NCBI GenBank assembly: GCA_028865585.1
Contig: JAGWJU010000066.1
Coordinates: 1-6,800 of the forward strand
DNA length: 6,800 bases
From: Elusimicrobiota bacterium
GTDB lineage: Bacteria > Elusimicrobiota > Elusimicrobia > UBA1565 > UBA9628
Direction: 5' to 3'
Every line of letters starts with the position of its first letter. Position 1 is the first letter of the stretch. Both the position numbers and the translations under genes were made by a program. This document shows positions 1-6,659 of this stretch, piece by piece. The notes under the pieces were generated by a model. It saw only the letters and a list, made by a program, of their open reading frames with translations, did no database searches and was not told where the DNA came from.

Positions 1-942
1 CGAGTAGCCGATGACCGCGGTGAGCGGCGTCCGAAGTTTGTGGGAAATCAGGGAGAGAAAGGTGCGCTTGAGCCGATCTTTTTGCCGCACTTCGGTTTCG
101 TCCCGGAAAATCCAGAGCCGGCTTTGCCGAGACCTCGCGTCCGTTTCACCGGCCGATGCGGGGAAAGGCGCGGCGGTTCCGCCCAAAATGAGGGTTTGAG
201 GGGAATCCCGTCGCGCCTCGAACGGCGCATTTTGGGGCGCGGCCAAGAGCTCTTTAAGGGGGCGGGACAGGGAGAATCCTTCCCAAGCCGCGGTCAGCGC
301 GCCGTCCGAGGAGGCCAGCCCCAAAAGCTTCTTCGCCGCTGGATTGACCAGCAGAAGCCGGCCTTCGGAGTCGGAAAGAATGACGCCGTCGGCCATTTCC
401 GCGAAGACCAAGTCCAGCTTGGCTTTTTCTTCTTTAAGGGACGTGAAAAGCCGCGCGTTTTCGAGGGCCACGCTGGCTTGGGAGGCGAACGCCTCGAAGC
501 CGCGCAGGTCTTCCGCGGAAAACGCCCCGCCGATCTTGTTGATGGCTTCCAGGACTCCCAGCAGGCGTCCGCGGATGACCAGCGGCACGGCCAAAATCGA
601 TTGAGTGACGAAGCCGGACTGCGCGTCCATGTCCGGAGACCAGCGCGCGTCCGCCCGGACATCCGGGATGATTTCGCTTTTGCGGCTCAGGGCCACGGAT
701 CCGGCGATGCCTTGTCCTGGTTTCAGGCGCGCGCGCGCGGCGGCAGCGCCCAGGCCCAGGGCCACGTGAAAATAGAGCTCACCGGTGCCATCGTCGCGGA
801 GCAGGAGGGAGGCGTTTTGGGATCCGACCACGCGCGAGGCGGTTTCCAAGATGGTGCGCAAAAGCTCGTCTAAATCCAGCTTCGAGGACAGAAGCCTTCC
901 GATTTCGAAAAGGCTTTCCAGGGCTTCAGGGGAGGACGGCAT
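1..942 (-). CDS. GAF-PAS sensor histidine kinase (partial, C-terminus outside window)
   Basis: The reverse strand stays open from ATG 942-940 to the left edge, giving the first 314 residues. Residues about 7-165 match a GAF domain, with landmarks GQGIAGSVA (76-84), ILAVPL (116-121) and VALENARLF (158-166). A short helical linker leads into a PAS-like domain (about 172-280), with MADGVILSD and LLLVNPAAKKLLGL. A HisKA dimerisation helix follows, with its H-box around His301 (SHKLRTPLTAVIGY), the expected phospho-acceptor. The ATPase domain lies outside the window. There is no signal peptide or membrane segment, so the visible half should be a cytoplasmic sensor; its ligand and response regulator cannot be told. 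The residue after His301 is Lys, where HisKA kinases usually have Glu or Asp. A GGAG lies 12 bases upstream of the ATG, and no in-frame ATG is seen in the ~55 bases upstream. The gene is divergent from the zinc-ribbon gene. The family is clear; the partner is unknown. Confidence 0.92.
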   Translation of the reverse strand, partial: MPSSPEALESLFEIGRLLSSKLDLDELLRTILETASRVVGSQNASLLLRDDGTGELYFHVALGLGAAAARARLKPGQGIAGSVALSRKSEIIPDVRADARWSPDMDAQSGFVTQSILAVPLVIRGRLLGVLEAINKIGGAFSAEDLRGFEAFASQASVALENARLFTSLKEEKAKLDLVFAEMADGVILSDSEGRLLLVNPAAKKLLGLASSDGALTAAWEGFSLSRPLKELLAAPQNAPFEARRDSPQTLILGGTAAPFPASAGETDARSRQSRLWIFRDETEVRQKDRLKRTFLSLISHKLRTPLTAVIGYS

Positions 943-985
943 GATCTTTAGCGGCTCCGCTCTGCGGCTTGGGGACGCTGGGGAT

Positions 986-1015
986 GTTTCATCGTCGGCA
1001 TTTTCATTGTATAAT
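986..1015 (+). promoter_or_regulatory. Candidate promoter of the zinc-ribbon gene, leaderless transcript
   Basis: A perfect TATAAT at 1010-1015 stands out in a very GC-rich region. A weak -35 (GTTTCA, 986-991) lies 18 bases upstream. Only eight bases separate the -10 from ATG 1024, so the usual start distance puts transcription at or within two bases of the start codon. No Shine-Dalgarno sequence precedes that ATG, which fits a leaderless mRNA. TTGT (1007-1010) and ACAA (1017-1020) form a small inverted repeat around the -10 that could bind a regulator, but it is too short to be convincing. Confidence 0.55.
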
Positions 1016-1036
1016 AACAAAAGATGCTTCTCTCAA
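1008..1036 (-). promoter_or_regulatory. Candidate promoter for the histidine kinase gene
   Basis: On the reverse strand TTGAGA (1036-1031, five of six matches to TTGACA) is followed 17 bases later by TATACA (1013-1008, four of six matches to TATAAT). Transcription would start near 1001 and leave a leader of roughly 59 bases before the kinase ATG. An alternative -10, TATTAT (1016-1011), has a better hexamer but only 14 bases of spacing. The site overlaps the start of the divergent zinc-ribbon gene and its -10 box, so the two genes may compete for polymerase. This is a pattern match only. Confidence 0.35.
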
Positions 1037-1758
1037 AAGAGTCCCTCAAGGGCCTCATCGCGCTTCAGGAGCGCGATAAGATTTTAGACGCCCTGCGCGC
1101 GGACATGGCCACCGTTCCGGAGGAAATCTCGGGCTTGCGGGAAAAAATCGAGACGGAAAAATCCCGGGCCGCTTCCGCGAAAGCCAAAACCGTCGATTTG
1201 GAAAAGAAAAAGAAGGAAAAAGAGCTCGAGTTGGCCCAGAAAGAAGAGGCGGCGCAGAAGCACGGGCGGGAGCTTAACGCGGTCAAGACCAACGAGGCGT
1301 TCAAGGCTCTTCAGGCCGAAATCGACAAGGCCAAGATCGAAGCCGGAGAGATCGAAACGCAAATTTTGGAAGTCATGGAGCAAATCGACGCGGCCCGCCG
1401 CGAGGAAAAAGCCATGGCGGGAGACATCGCGGCCGTGGAAAAGGGGCTGGTCGGCCAGATTTCACAAGCCGAGGCGAAGCTGGCCGAAATCAAGGGCCGG
1501 TTCGAAGCGGCGCAGGCGCAGCGCGACGAGTCTGCAGGCGCGGCGGATGCGAATGCGGTCAAGCTTTACGAGCAGATCCGCGGGCGGGGCAAGCTCGACG
1601 CCGTCGTGGCGGCGGAGGGGGGGCACTGCGGCGCCTGCCGGATCGCGTTGGCGCCGCAAGTCATCGTGGATTTGACCAGGGCCAGTCAGGTCGTTACCTG
1701 CGAGAATTGTCAGCGAATTTTGTACCGTCCGGAATCCTTGGCGGCTCAAGCCGCCTGA
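1024..1758 (+). CDS. Coiled-coil C4-type zinc-ribbon protein (COG1579 / CT398-FlgZ family)
   Basis: This 244-residue protein has the layout of the C4 zinc-ribbon family that includes chlamydial CT398 (CdsZ) and Helicobacter FlgZ. Residues about 10-185 form a long, charged, Ala/Glu/Lys-rich antiparallel coiled coil, with the family signature around NAVKTNEAFKALQ (85-97) near its turn. The C-terminal zinc ribbon has Cys202-x2-Cys205 and Cys226-x2-Cys229, in CGAC and CENC. Characterised relatives bind RpoN or secretion and flagellar components, but most have no known role and no partner gene is visible here. The ATG start is supported by the TATAAT eight bases upstream and by a normal family N-terminus (LKGLIALQERDKILD). 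There is no signal peptide, so it should be cytoplasmic. The stop is 30 bases before rnpB on the same strand, and the end of the frame holds a strong hairpin. Family assignment is confident; function is not. Confidence 0.93.
   Translation: MLLSKESLKGLIALQERDKILDALRADMATVPEEISGLREKIETEKSRAASAKAKTVDLEKKKKEKELELAQKEEAAQKHGRELNAVKTNEAFKALQAEIDKAKIEAGEIETQILEVMEQIDAARREEKAMAGDIAAVEKGLVGQISQAEAKLAEIKGRFEAAQAQRDESAGAADANAVKLYEQIRGRGKLDAVVAAEGGHCGACRIALAPQVIVDLTRASQVVTCENCQRILYRPESLAAQAA
1740..1755 (+). other. GC hairpin at the end of the zinc-ribbon gene
   Basis: GGCGGC (1740-1745) and GCCGCC (1750-1755) pair perfectly around a four-base UCAA loop, or seven pairs with a two-base loop. The hairpin covers the last codons and ends just before the TGA (1756-1758). 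No run of T follows on the plus strand, so it is not a standard intrinsic terminator. It may stabilise the 3' end of the mRNA or mark the boundary before rnpB, or it may simply reflect the Ala-rich C-terminus. Confidence 0.4.
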
Positions 1759-1788
1759 TCTGCGCGTTAATTAAAAAACATGGTTTTG

Positions 1789-2173
1789 GGAGGCGGCCGG
1801 GGAGTCGCTTCGCCGCGTTTCGCGGCGGAGAGGAACCTCCGAACTCCACAGGGCGCGGCGCCCGCCGAAAGGCGGGACGCCCGGGGCGAAAGGCCCGGGC
1901 GATGGAAAGTGCCACAGAAACAAACCGCCGGTCCCGGCTTTGCCGGGGCTGGCAAGGGTGAAAAGGCGAGGCAAGAGCTCACCGCTTCTGCCGTGAGGCA
2001 GAGGGTCCAGGCAAACCCCGCCGGGAGCAAGGCAGTAGGGCGGTTCGCGCGGCCCGCGCAACCTCGGGTGATAGACGAGGCGGCCGCCCGGTGGCCGCAT
2101 CAGAGAAATGATTCCCTCGCTTCGTCCGCGCAAGCGGCGGGGCCAGACAGAATTCGGGGTACAGGCCGCCTCC
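1789..2173 (+). ncRNA. rnpB: RNase P RNA, bacterial type A-like
   Basis: This is the catalytic RNA that removes 5' leaders from precursor tRNAs. Ends are set by helix P1: GGAGGCGGCC (1789-1798) pairs perfectly with GGCCGCCTCC (2164-2173), giving about 385 nt. P2 pairs 1800-1805 with 2111-2116. P3 is a seven-pair hairpin (1811-1817 with 1821-1827). The first conserved region is GAGGAACCTCCGAACTCC (1830-1847) and the last is ACAGAA (2147-2152) plus the P4 3' strand. P8 (1861-1876) has a GAAA loop, P12 is 1933-1947, and the P13/P14 region (1987-2002) has a GUGA loop. The core stretches GCCACAGAAACAAACCGCC (1911-1929) and AAGGGTGAAAAGGCG (1954-1968) match the family. L15 contains GGAGCAAGGC and GGT (2042-2044), which pairs with the tRNA 3' CCA. 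A hairpin with GCAA loop (2126-2137) resembles P19. P4 carries compensated changes. No separate promoter or terminator is evident; it sits 30 bases after one gene and 19 before hemB. Confidence 0.96.
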
Positions 2174-2192
2174 TCTGATTTGGAGCACACTG

Positions 2193-3164
2193 ATGGCATT
2201 TCCGATTGATCGTCCTCGCCGCCTAAGACAAAGTCCGGGCTTGCGGCGGCTGGTCCGGGAAACCTCCTTGGCGCCGGATGATTTCGTCCTGCCGTTTTTT
2301 ATCCGCCCCGGCCGGAGCCGAAAGCGGCCCATCGCCTCCATGCCGGGCCATTTCCAATATTCCTGCGAAGAGTTCGTCAAAGCGCTCCCGGCTGTAGTTT
2401 CCGCGGGAATTCCGGCCATCATCCTTTTCGGCATTCCGGAAAAAAAGGACGCGCGCGGGACCGGGGCCTGGACCAAGGACGGCATCGTGCAGCGCGCGGC
2501 CGCCGCGGCCAAGGCGAAGTATCCGGATTTGGTCGTCATCGCGGATCTGTGTTTTTGCGAGTACACGGACCACGGCCACTGCGGCATCGTCCGCAAAGGG
2601 CGCGTGGATAACGACGAGACGCTCGAGTTTTACGCACGGACCGCGGTCGCGCAGGCCAAGGCTGGCGTCGACGTCGTGGCGCCCAGCGGCATGATGGACG
2701 GCCAAGTCGCGGCGATTCGAAGGGGATTGGATGCCGAGGGTTTCTCGGGCACGCCCATCCTCGCTTACGCCGCGAAGTACGCCAGCGCCTTCTACGGCCC
2801 TTTTCGCGACGCGGCGGAATCGCCGCCCCGGTTCGGAGACCGCGCGTCTTACCAGATGGATCCGGCCAACGCCCGCGAAGCGTTGCGTGAAGCCGCGCTG
2901 GACGTCGAAGAAGGCGCCGACATGATCATGGTCAAGCCCGCGCTGCCTTATTTGGACGTGCTTTCAGCGGTGCGTCGACGCTGCCAGCTCCCGGTCGCGG
3001 CCTATAATGTGTCCGGCGAATTTTCCATGATCAAAGCGGCGGCCAAGGCGGGGTGGCTGGATGAGAAAAAGGCCGTCTTGGAGGCGCTGACCTCGATTAA
3101 GCGCGCCGGAGCCGACTTTATTCTCACGTATCACGCCTTGGAAGCCGCGCGGTGGCTGGCCTAA
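2193..3164 (+). CDS. hemB: Porphobilinogen synthase (delta-aminolevulinic acid dehydratase)
   Basis: HemB condenses two 5-aminolevulinate molecules into porphobilinogen, the second common step of tetrapyrrole synthesis, in the cytoplasm. The 323-residue frame is full length for the family. The two active-site lysines are visible: Lys195 in ILAYAAKYASAFYGPF, and Lys248, the usual Schiff-base lysine, in DMIMVKPALPYLD. The metal site is the three-cysteine zinc type (Cys120, Cys122, Cys130 in DLCFCEYTDHGHCG), not the Asp-rich magnesium type. The N-terminus (RPRRLRQSPGLRRLVRETSL) is typical. ATG 2193 is preceded by GGAG (2182-2185) at seven bases. It begins 19 bases after rnpB, and its last 13 bases overlap hemL, so it is probably cotranscribed and translationally coupled with hemL. 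Nothing is missing or truncated. Confidence 0.98.
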   Translation: MAFPIDRPRRLRQSPGLRRLVRETSLAPDDFVLPFFIRPGRSRKRPIASMPGHFQYSCEEFVKALPAVVSAGIPAIILFGIPEKKDARGTGAWTKDGIVQRAAAAAKAKYPDLVVIADLCFCEYTDHGHCGIVRKGRVDNDETLEFYARTAVAQAKAGVDVVAPSGMMDGQVAAIRRGLDAEGFSGTPILAYAAKYASAFYGPFRDAAESPPRFGDRASYQMDPANAREALREAALDVEEGADMIMVKPALPYLDVLSAVRRRCQLPVAAYNVSGEFSMIKAAAKAGWLDEKKAVLEALTSIKRAGADFILTYHALEAARWLA

Positions 3165-4435
3165 AGTCCAAGCGGCTTTTCACCCGCGCCCAAAGGGCGA
3201 TTTCGGGAGGGGTCAACTCTCCGGTCCGCTCCTTCAAGGCCGTCGGCGGGACGCCGGTATTCGCGGCGCGCGGCGCGGGCGCCTACCTCTTCGACGCGGA
3301 TGGGCGGCGGTACGCTGATTTCTGCCTGTCCTGGGGCCCGCTGATTTTCGGCCACGCCCGGAAAGAAATCATCTCCGCGGCGCAGGCCGCCATGAAAAAA
3401 GGCACGACTTTTGGTGCGGCGACGGAGGGCGAGGTGCTCTTGGCGGAATCCATCAAGAAGGCCGTTCCGTCAATCGATTCGGTACGCCTGACCAGCTCCG
3501 GGACCGAGGCTGTTTTTTCAGCCCTGCGTCTGGCCCGCGCTTTTACGGGCCGCACCCTTATCGTCAAGTTCGCCGGGTCCTATCATGGCCACGTGGACAG
3601 CCTCCTGGTGGGCGCTGGATCCGCCGCCGCGACGCTGGGAATGCCCGATTCCGCCGGCGTGCCGGAAGCGTGGGCAAAAACCACGATCGTTCTTCCCTAT
3701 AACGATTCCCAGGCCGTTGTTGATGCGTTCGCAAAATGGGGCGGAGACATCGCGGCGGTCATCGTCGAGCCGGTTGCCGGCAACATGGGCGTGGTTTTGC
3801 CGGAACCTGGATTTCTGCAGACGCTGAGAGCGCAAACGTCCAAGCACCAAGCGCTTTTGATTTTCGATGAAGTGATCACGGGGTTTCGCGTGGGCCTGGG
3901 CGGCGCGCAGGGCCTCTACGGCATTAAGCCGGATTTGACGTGTCTTGGAAAAATTATCGGCGGAGGCTTTCCCCTGGCTGCCTTCGGCGGCCGCCGCGAC
4001 ATCATGGAGCTTTTAGCGCCGCTTGGTCCGGTTTATCAAGCCGGCACGCTCTCCGGAAATCCCGTTGCCGTCGCCGCCGGGCGCAAGTGCCTGGAGCTGC
4101 TGCGCCGGGCCAATCCCTATCCCGCGCTGGAAGCCGCGGCGCGCGGGTTCGTGCGCGACGCCGAGGCCGCGGCTCAAAAAGCGGGAGTCCCCGTGATGGT
4201 TAACAGGGCGGCCTCAATGTTCACTATTTTTTTCACGGAGTCGCCGGTCAGAAATTTCATCGAAGCAAAGCGGGCAGACGCGAAGCGTTACGGCCGATTT
4301 TTCAACAGCCTCCTGGAGGCGGGCGTCTATTTCCCGCCGGCGCAGTTCGAGGCCGCGTTCCTGTCCACGGAGCACGATGCGCGGGTTCGCGAACAGGCCC
4401 TGAAGGCGCTCGGCCGGGCCTTGAACGCGCTCTAA
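3152..4435 (+). CDS. hemL: Glutamate-1-semialdehyde 2,1-aminomutase
   Basis: HemL is a cytoplasmic PLP enzyme that turns glutamate-1-semialdehyde into 5-aminolevulinate, the last step of the C5 (tRNA-Glu) route, and so supplies the substrate of HemB encoded just upstream. The 427 residues match the family length. Landmarks in order are GGVNSPVRSF (19-28), SSGTEA (115-120), the AGSYHGHVD segment (141-149), FDEVITGFR with the PLP-contacting Asp239, and LGKIIGGGFP with the PLP lysine Lys267. The reading frame starts at GTG 3152, inside the end of hemB, with GGAAG seven bases upstream; this gives the usual short N-terminus before LFTRAQRAISGG. The 13-base overlap suggests translational coupling. 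Its TAA (4433-4435) overlaps the stop of the converging gene, so no terminator lies between them. It could be mistaken for another class III aminotransferase, but these motifs are specific to HemL. Confidence 0.97.
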   Translation: MAGLKSKRLFTRAQRAISGGVNSPVRSFKAVGGTPVFAARGAGAYLFDADGRRYADFCLSWGPLIFGHARKEIISAAQAAMKKGTTFGAATEGEVLLAESIKKAVPSIDSVRLTSSGTEAVFSALRLARAFTGRTLIVKFAGSYHGHVDSLLVGAGSAAATLGMPDSAGVPEAWAKTTIVLPYNDSQAVVDAFAKWGGDIAAVIVEPVAGNMGVVLPEPGFLQTLRAQTSKHQALLIFDEVITGFRVGLGGAQGLYGIKPDLTCLGKIIGGGFPLAAFGGRRDIMELLAPLGPVYQAGTLSGNPVAVAAGRKCLELLRRANPYPALEAAARGFVRDAEAAAQKAGVPVMVNRAASMFTIFFTESPVRNFIEAKRADAKRYGRFFNSLLEAGVYFPPAQFEAAFLSTEHDARVREQALKALGRALNAL

Positions 4436-6615
4436 GCGGCGGCGCGCTGGGCCGTCCGCGAGTCGAGGGCCTGCAGGAAACTGTTGAGGGTGGCGTAGCG
4501 TTCGGCGGCGTCGTGCGCCCAGGCGACAGCTTCTGCGCCGCGGCCGTATCCGCTTATTTCCAAGAAACAAAGGGCCAGCGCGGCGACCGCCTCTTTTTCA
4601 CGCTCGGCCGCGCCTTGAGGCGCGGGAACAGCCGAGCCCAAGGCGCCGGGCGATGTTTCACGATTCAGGCCCGGCCCGGCTGAACTCGACGCTAGGCCAA
4701 AATCAAGGATTTTGACCGTGCCATCCCGGCTTAACAGGATGTTTTCGGCCTTGAGATAAGGGTAGCCGACGCCGCGCGCCAGAGCTTCGCGCAGGGCCCC
4801 GCCCAGTTCGTCCATGATGCCGCGAATTTGCGCGGGCCTAAGAGCGCCTTTTTCGCGCAGTATCTCACCCAGAGGGCGGCCTTTTAGAGCCTCGAAGACA
4901 AGAAATACCTGGCCTTTGTTTTCGGCGACGGAGTAAATTTTGATGAGGGCGGGGTGATGAATATCCGAGAGCGCGCGCACGTCGCTTAAAATTCTGCGGC
5001 GTTCCGAAGCGGGAAATCCGGAGACGCCGAAGAGAGGTTTGACGCCGACTTCCCGTTCCAAGGCTTTGTCCCAGCCGGCATAAGCCTCTCCGAGGCTTGG
5101 GAAATCAAGGGCTGCCTCCAGGCTGATTCCTTCTGGCGCAGGCCAGGAGACGCCGCCTTGGGCGGCGACCGGAGCCGCAGCGCCGTCCGGGCGGATCAGC
5201 CGCAAAATTCCGGCGCCGACCAGCAGGCCGCCCGCCAGTGAACAGGTCAAAACCATGAGAAAGGCGAGACTTCGGCCATCTTGCCAGAGTGCGGGCGCGC
5301 TTTCTTTCCGGCTTGGCGCTGGGATGAGCCCGTAGCGCTGCAGCGCTTCATGGTAGGGGGGGATGAAGTCGGGATTGATGGCGGAGGCCTGCCTTAAGTC
5401 CGCCAAAGCGGAACGGATGTTTCCCTCTTGCTCGTCGGCCCGGCTGAGATTCGCGTAGGCGTAGGCGTCCCGCGGGTCGCTTTCCAACGAGGCGTTCGCG
5501 TCCGCGATGGCGTCGCGCGCCCGGCCCAGGCGATTGAAGGCCCATCCGCGCTCATCGCGCAGCAGAATATAAGCCGGATTGACGGCCAGACCGCGGCTCG
5601 CGTTGGCGATGGCGGAGCGGTATCGCCCGCGCATGTTGTCCGCGGCGGCCTGGTAATAGTAGGCGGCGGGATTTTTCGGATCGAGCTCCGCGGCCTTGAC
5701 GGCGTCGCTGAGAGCGGAGGAGTAATCCGCCACGGCAATTTTGCCTGCGGCGTCCTGAAGAAGCCCGCTGGCGCGGGAGAGCGCCGAACCGGCCCGGGGG
5801 GGTCGCATTGCCGAGGCGCCGGCTCCTTGCCTCGGGAGGGCGGAGGCACTTCCTGCCGTCACGGCTCCACGTCCGGAGCCTGCGGTCAAAAATCCCGCGG
5901 AAGGCGTGTCCCAGGCGACCGTTATTTTTCCAAGGTGGAAGCGGGCGTTTTTTTGGCTGAGAAGACCCAGAAGGGCCGCGGCGGCCTTGTTCGAAGGATC
6001 AATCGAGAGCGCGCGCCGCGCCGCATTTTCGGCGGCTCTACGGTTTCCCATGGCCGCAAAAGCCAGGGCCTCGTTGCGCCATGCCGCGGAATTTTTGGGA
6101 GAAAGCGCCGCCGAGCGCTGGGCGGAAACGAGCGCCTGCCGGGGCCTCCCAAGGCCTAAATCCGCCTGGGAGGCGCTCAGCCAAGCCGAAGAGCTTTTGG
6201 GGTTCCTTGCGATGATTTGCCGGGCGAAGCCGCGGGCATCCTGCCAATTGCCCACGGCATTGTCGAGATCGGCCATGTCCTGCTGCAGAGTCTCGGGAAT
6301 TTGAGAGGAAGAGGCTTCCGCGCTGCGAATGTCCGAACCCAAGGACGAGGCCGCTGTGCGCACGGCGGCGGACCGAAAGCCGGGAGGCAGGGTGGGCAGC
6401 TCGCTCTCGATGTTTTCGAAATCGGAGCCGAAGGACGCCAGCTCGGGGAGCCCGCGCCAGCTGGAGCGGTCGGAGCCGATGGCTGAAAGGGCCAGGGACG
6501 CCTGAGGGGAAAGAGAGGCGTCTTCGGGCGCCGCTTCGTCGAGCGCCTGCCCGCGAAGGAGCGGCGGGGAGGCGAAGAAGATGCCGGCGGCGACGGCGGC
6601 GACCACGGTTTTCAT
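4432..6615 (-). CDS. TPR protein with a transmembrane segment and a C-terminal pseudokinase domain
   Basis: Residues are counted from ATG 6615-6613 (727 aa). Residues 1-24 look like a cleavable signal peptide ending RGQA. TPR-like helical repeats occupy about 115-220 and 290-418, with signatures such as ALSIDPSNKAAAALLG and SLESDPRDAYAYANLSRADEQEG, separated by a Gly/Ala/Ser-rich linker (about 240-285). A membrane segment at about 449-473 is followed by RLIRP, so the TPR part should be periplasmic and the C-terminus cytoplasmic. Residues about 500-720 resemble a Hanks Ser/Thr kinase: Lys526 (EREVGVKPL), Asp545 where the helix-C Glu is expected, Asn625 (LKAEN) and Asp638-Phe-Gly. The HRD triad is Tyr618-Pro-Tyr620, the glycine loop is unrecognisable and no APE motif is seen, so phosphotransfer is unlikely. 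The frame stays open 49 codons further upstream, but this ATG has GAAGAGG five bases before it, a promoter and the signal peptide. It converges on hemL. It may scaffold or sense at the envelope; partners are unknown. Confidence 0.88.
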   Translation of the reverse strand: MKTVVAAVAAGIFFASPPLLRGQALDEAAPEDASLSPQASLALSAIGSDRSSWRGLPELASFGSDFENIESELPTLPPGFRSAAVRTAASSLGSDIRSAEASSSQIPETLQQDMADLDNAVGNWQDARGFARQIIARNPKSSSAWLSASQADLGLGRPRQALVSAQRSAALSPKNSAAWRNEALAFAAMGNRRAAENAARRALSIDPSNKAAAALLGLLSQKNARFHLGKITVAWDTPSAGFLTAGSGRGAVTAGSASALPRQGAGASAMRPPRAGSALSRASGLLQDAAGKIAVADYSSALSDAVKAAELDPKNPAAYYYQAAADNMRGRYRSAIANASRGLAVNPAYILLRDERGWAFNRLGRARDAIADANASLESDPRDAYAYANLSRADEQEGNIRSALADLRQASAINPDFIPPYHEALQRYGLIPAPSRKESAPALWQDGRSLAFLMVLTCSLAGGLLVGAGILRLIRPDGAAAPVAAQGGVSWPAPEGISLEAALDFPSLGEAYAGWDKALEREVGVKPLFGVSGFPASERRRILSDVRALSDIHHPALIKIYSVAENKGQVFLVFEALKGRPLGEILREKGALRPAQIRGIMDELGGALREALARGVGYPYLKAENILLSRDGTVKILDFGLASSSAGPGLNRETSPGALGSAVPAPQGAAEREKEAVAALALCFLEISGYGRGAEAVAWAHDAAERYATLNSFLQALDSRTAQRAAA

Positions 6616-6630
6616 GGGGGCCTCTTCGGG

Positions 6631-6659
6631 AGTGTAGAGACGCCCCCTTGACTTGTCAA
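6631..6659 (-). promoter_or_regulatory. Promoter of the TPR-pseudokinase gene
   Basis: On the reverse strand a perfect TTGACA (6659-6654) is followed after 17 bases by TACACT (6636-6631, four of six matches to TATAAT). Transcription should start near 6624, giving a very short leader that begins within or just before the GAAGAGG ribosome site (6627-6621) ahead of the ATG at 6615. This supports the chosen start over any further upstream. The -35 box lies inside an 18-base palindrome. Confidence 0.6.

Noticed and set aside
725..745. GCGCGC-rich simple repeat within the histidine kinase gene
   Set aside because: It encodes an Ala/Arg run in frame in the GAF domain and is too short to be more than compositional bias.
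40..873. Long plus-strand open frame of 277 codons
   Set aside because: It lies wholly antisense to the GAF-PAS histidine kinase, whose frame gives clear domains. Its translation is Gly/Arg-rich with no recognisable motif, as expected from high-GC shadow frames.
1740..1790. Intrinsic terminator after the zinc-ribbon gene
   Set aside because: The hairpin 1740-1755 is strong, but the bases after it (TGATCTGCGCG) are not T-rich. The later AAAAC-ATG-GTTTT symmetry (1775-1787) is weak and ends in only four T.
1850..1905. Dense inverted repeats with GAAA loops, considered as a mobile repeat or riboswitch
   Set aside because: They fall where P8 and P9 of RNase P RNA belong and are explained by that RNA.
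1771..2199. Open frames on both strands across 1767-2199
   Set aside because: This stretch is the RNase P RNA gene. The frames follow structured GC-rich RNA and give Pro/Arg/Gly-rich translations without family features.
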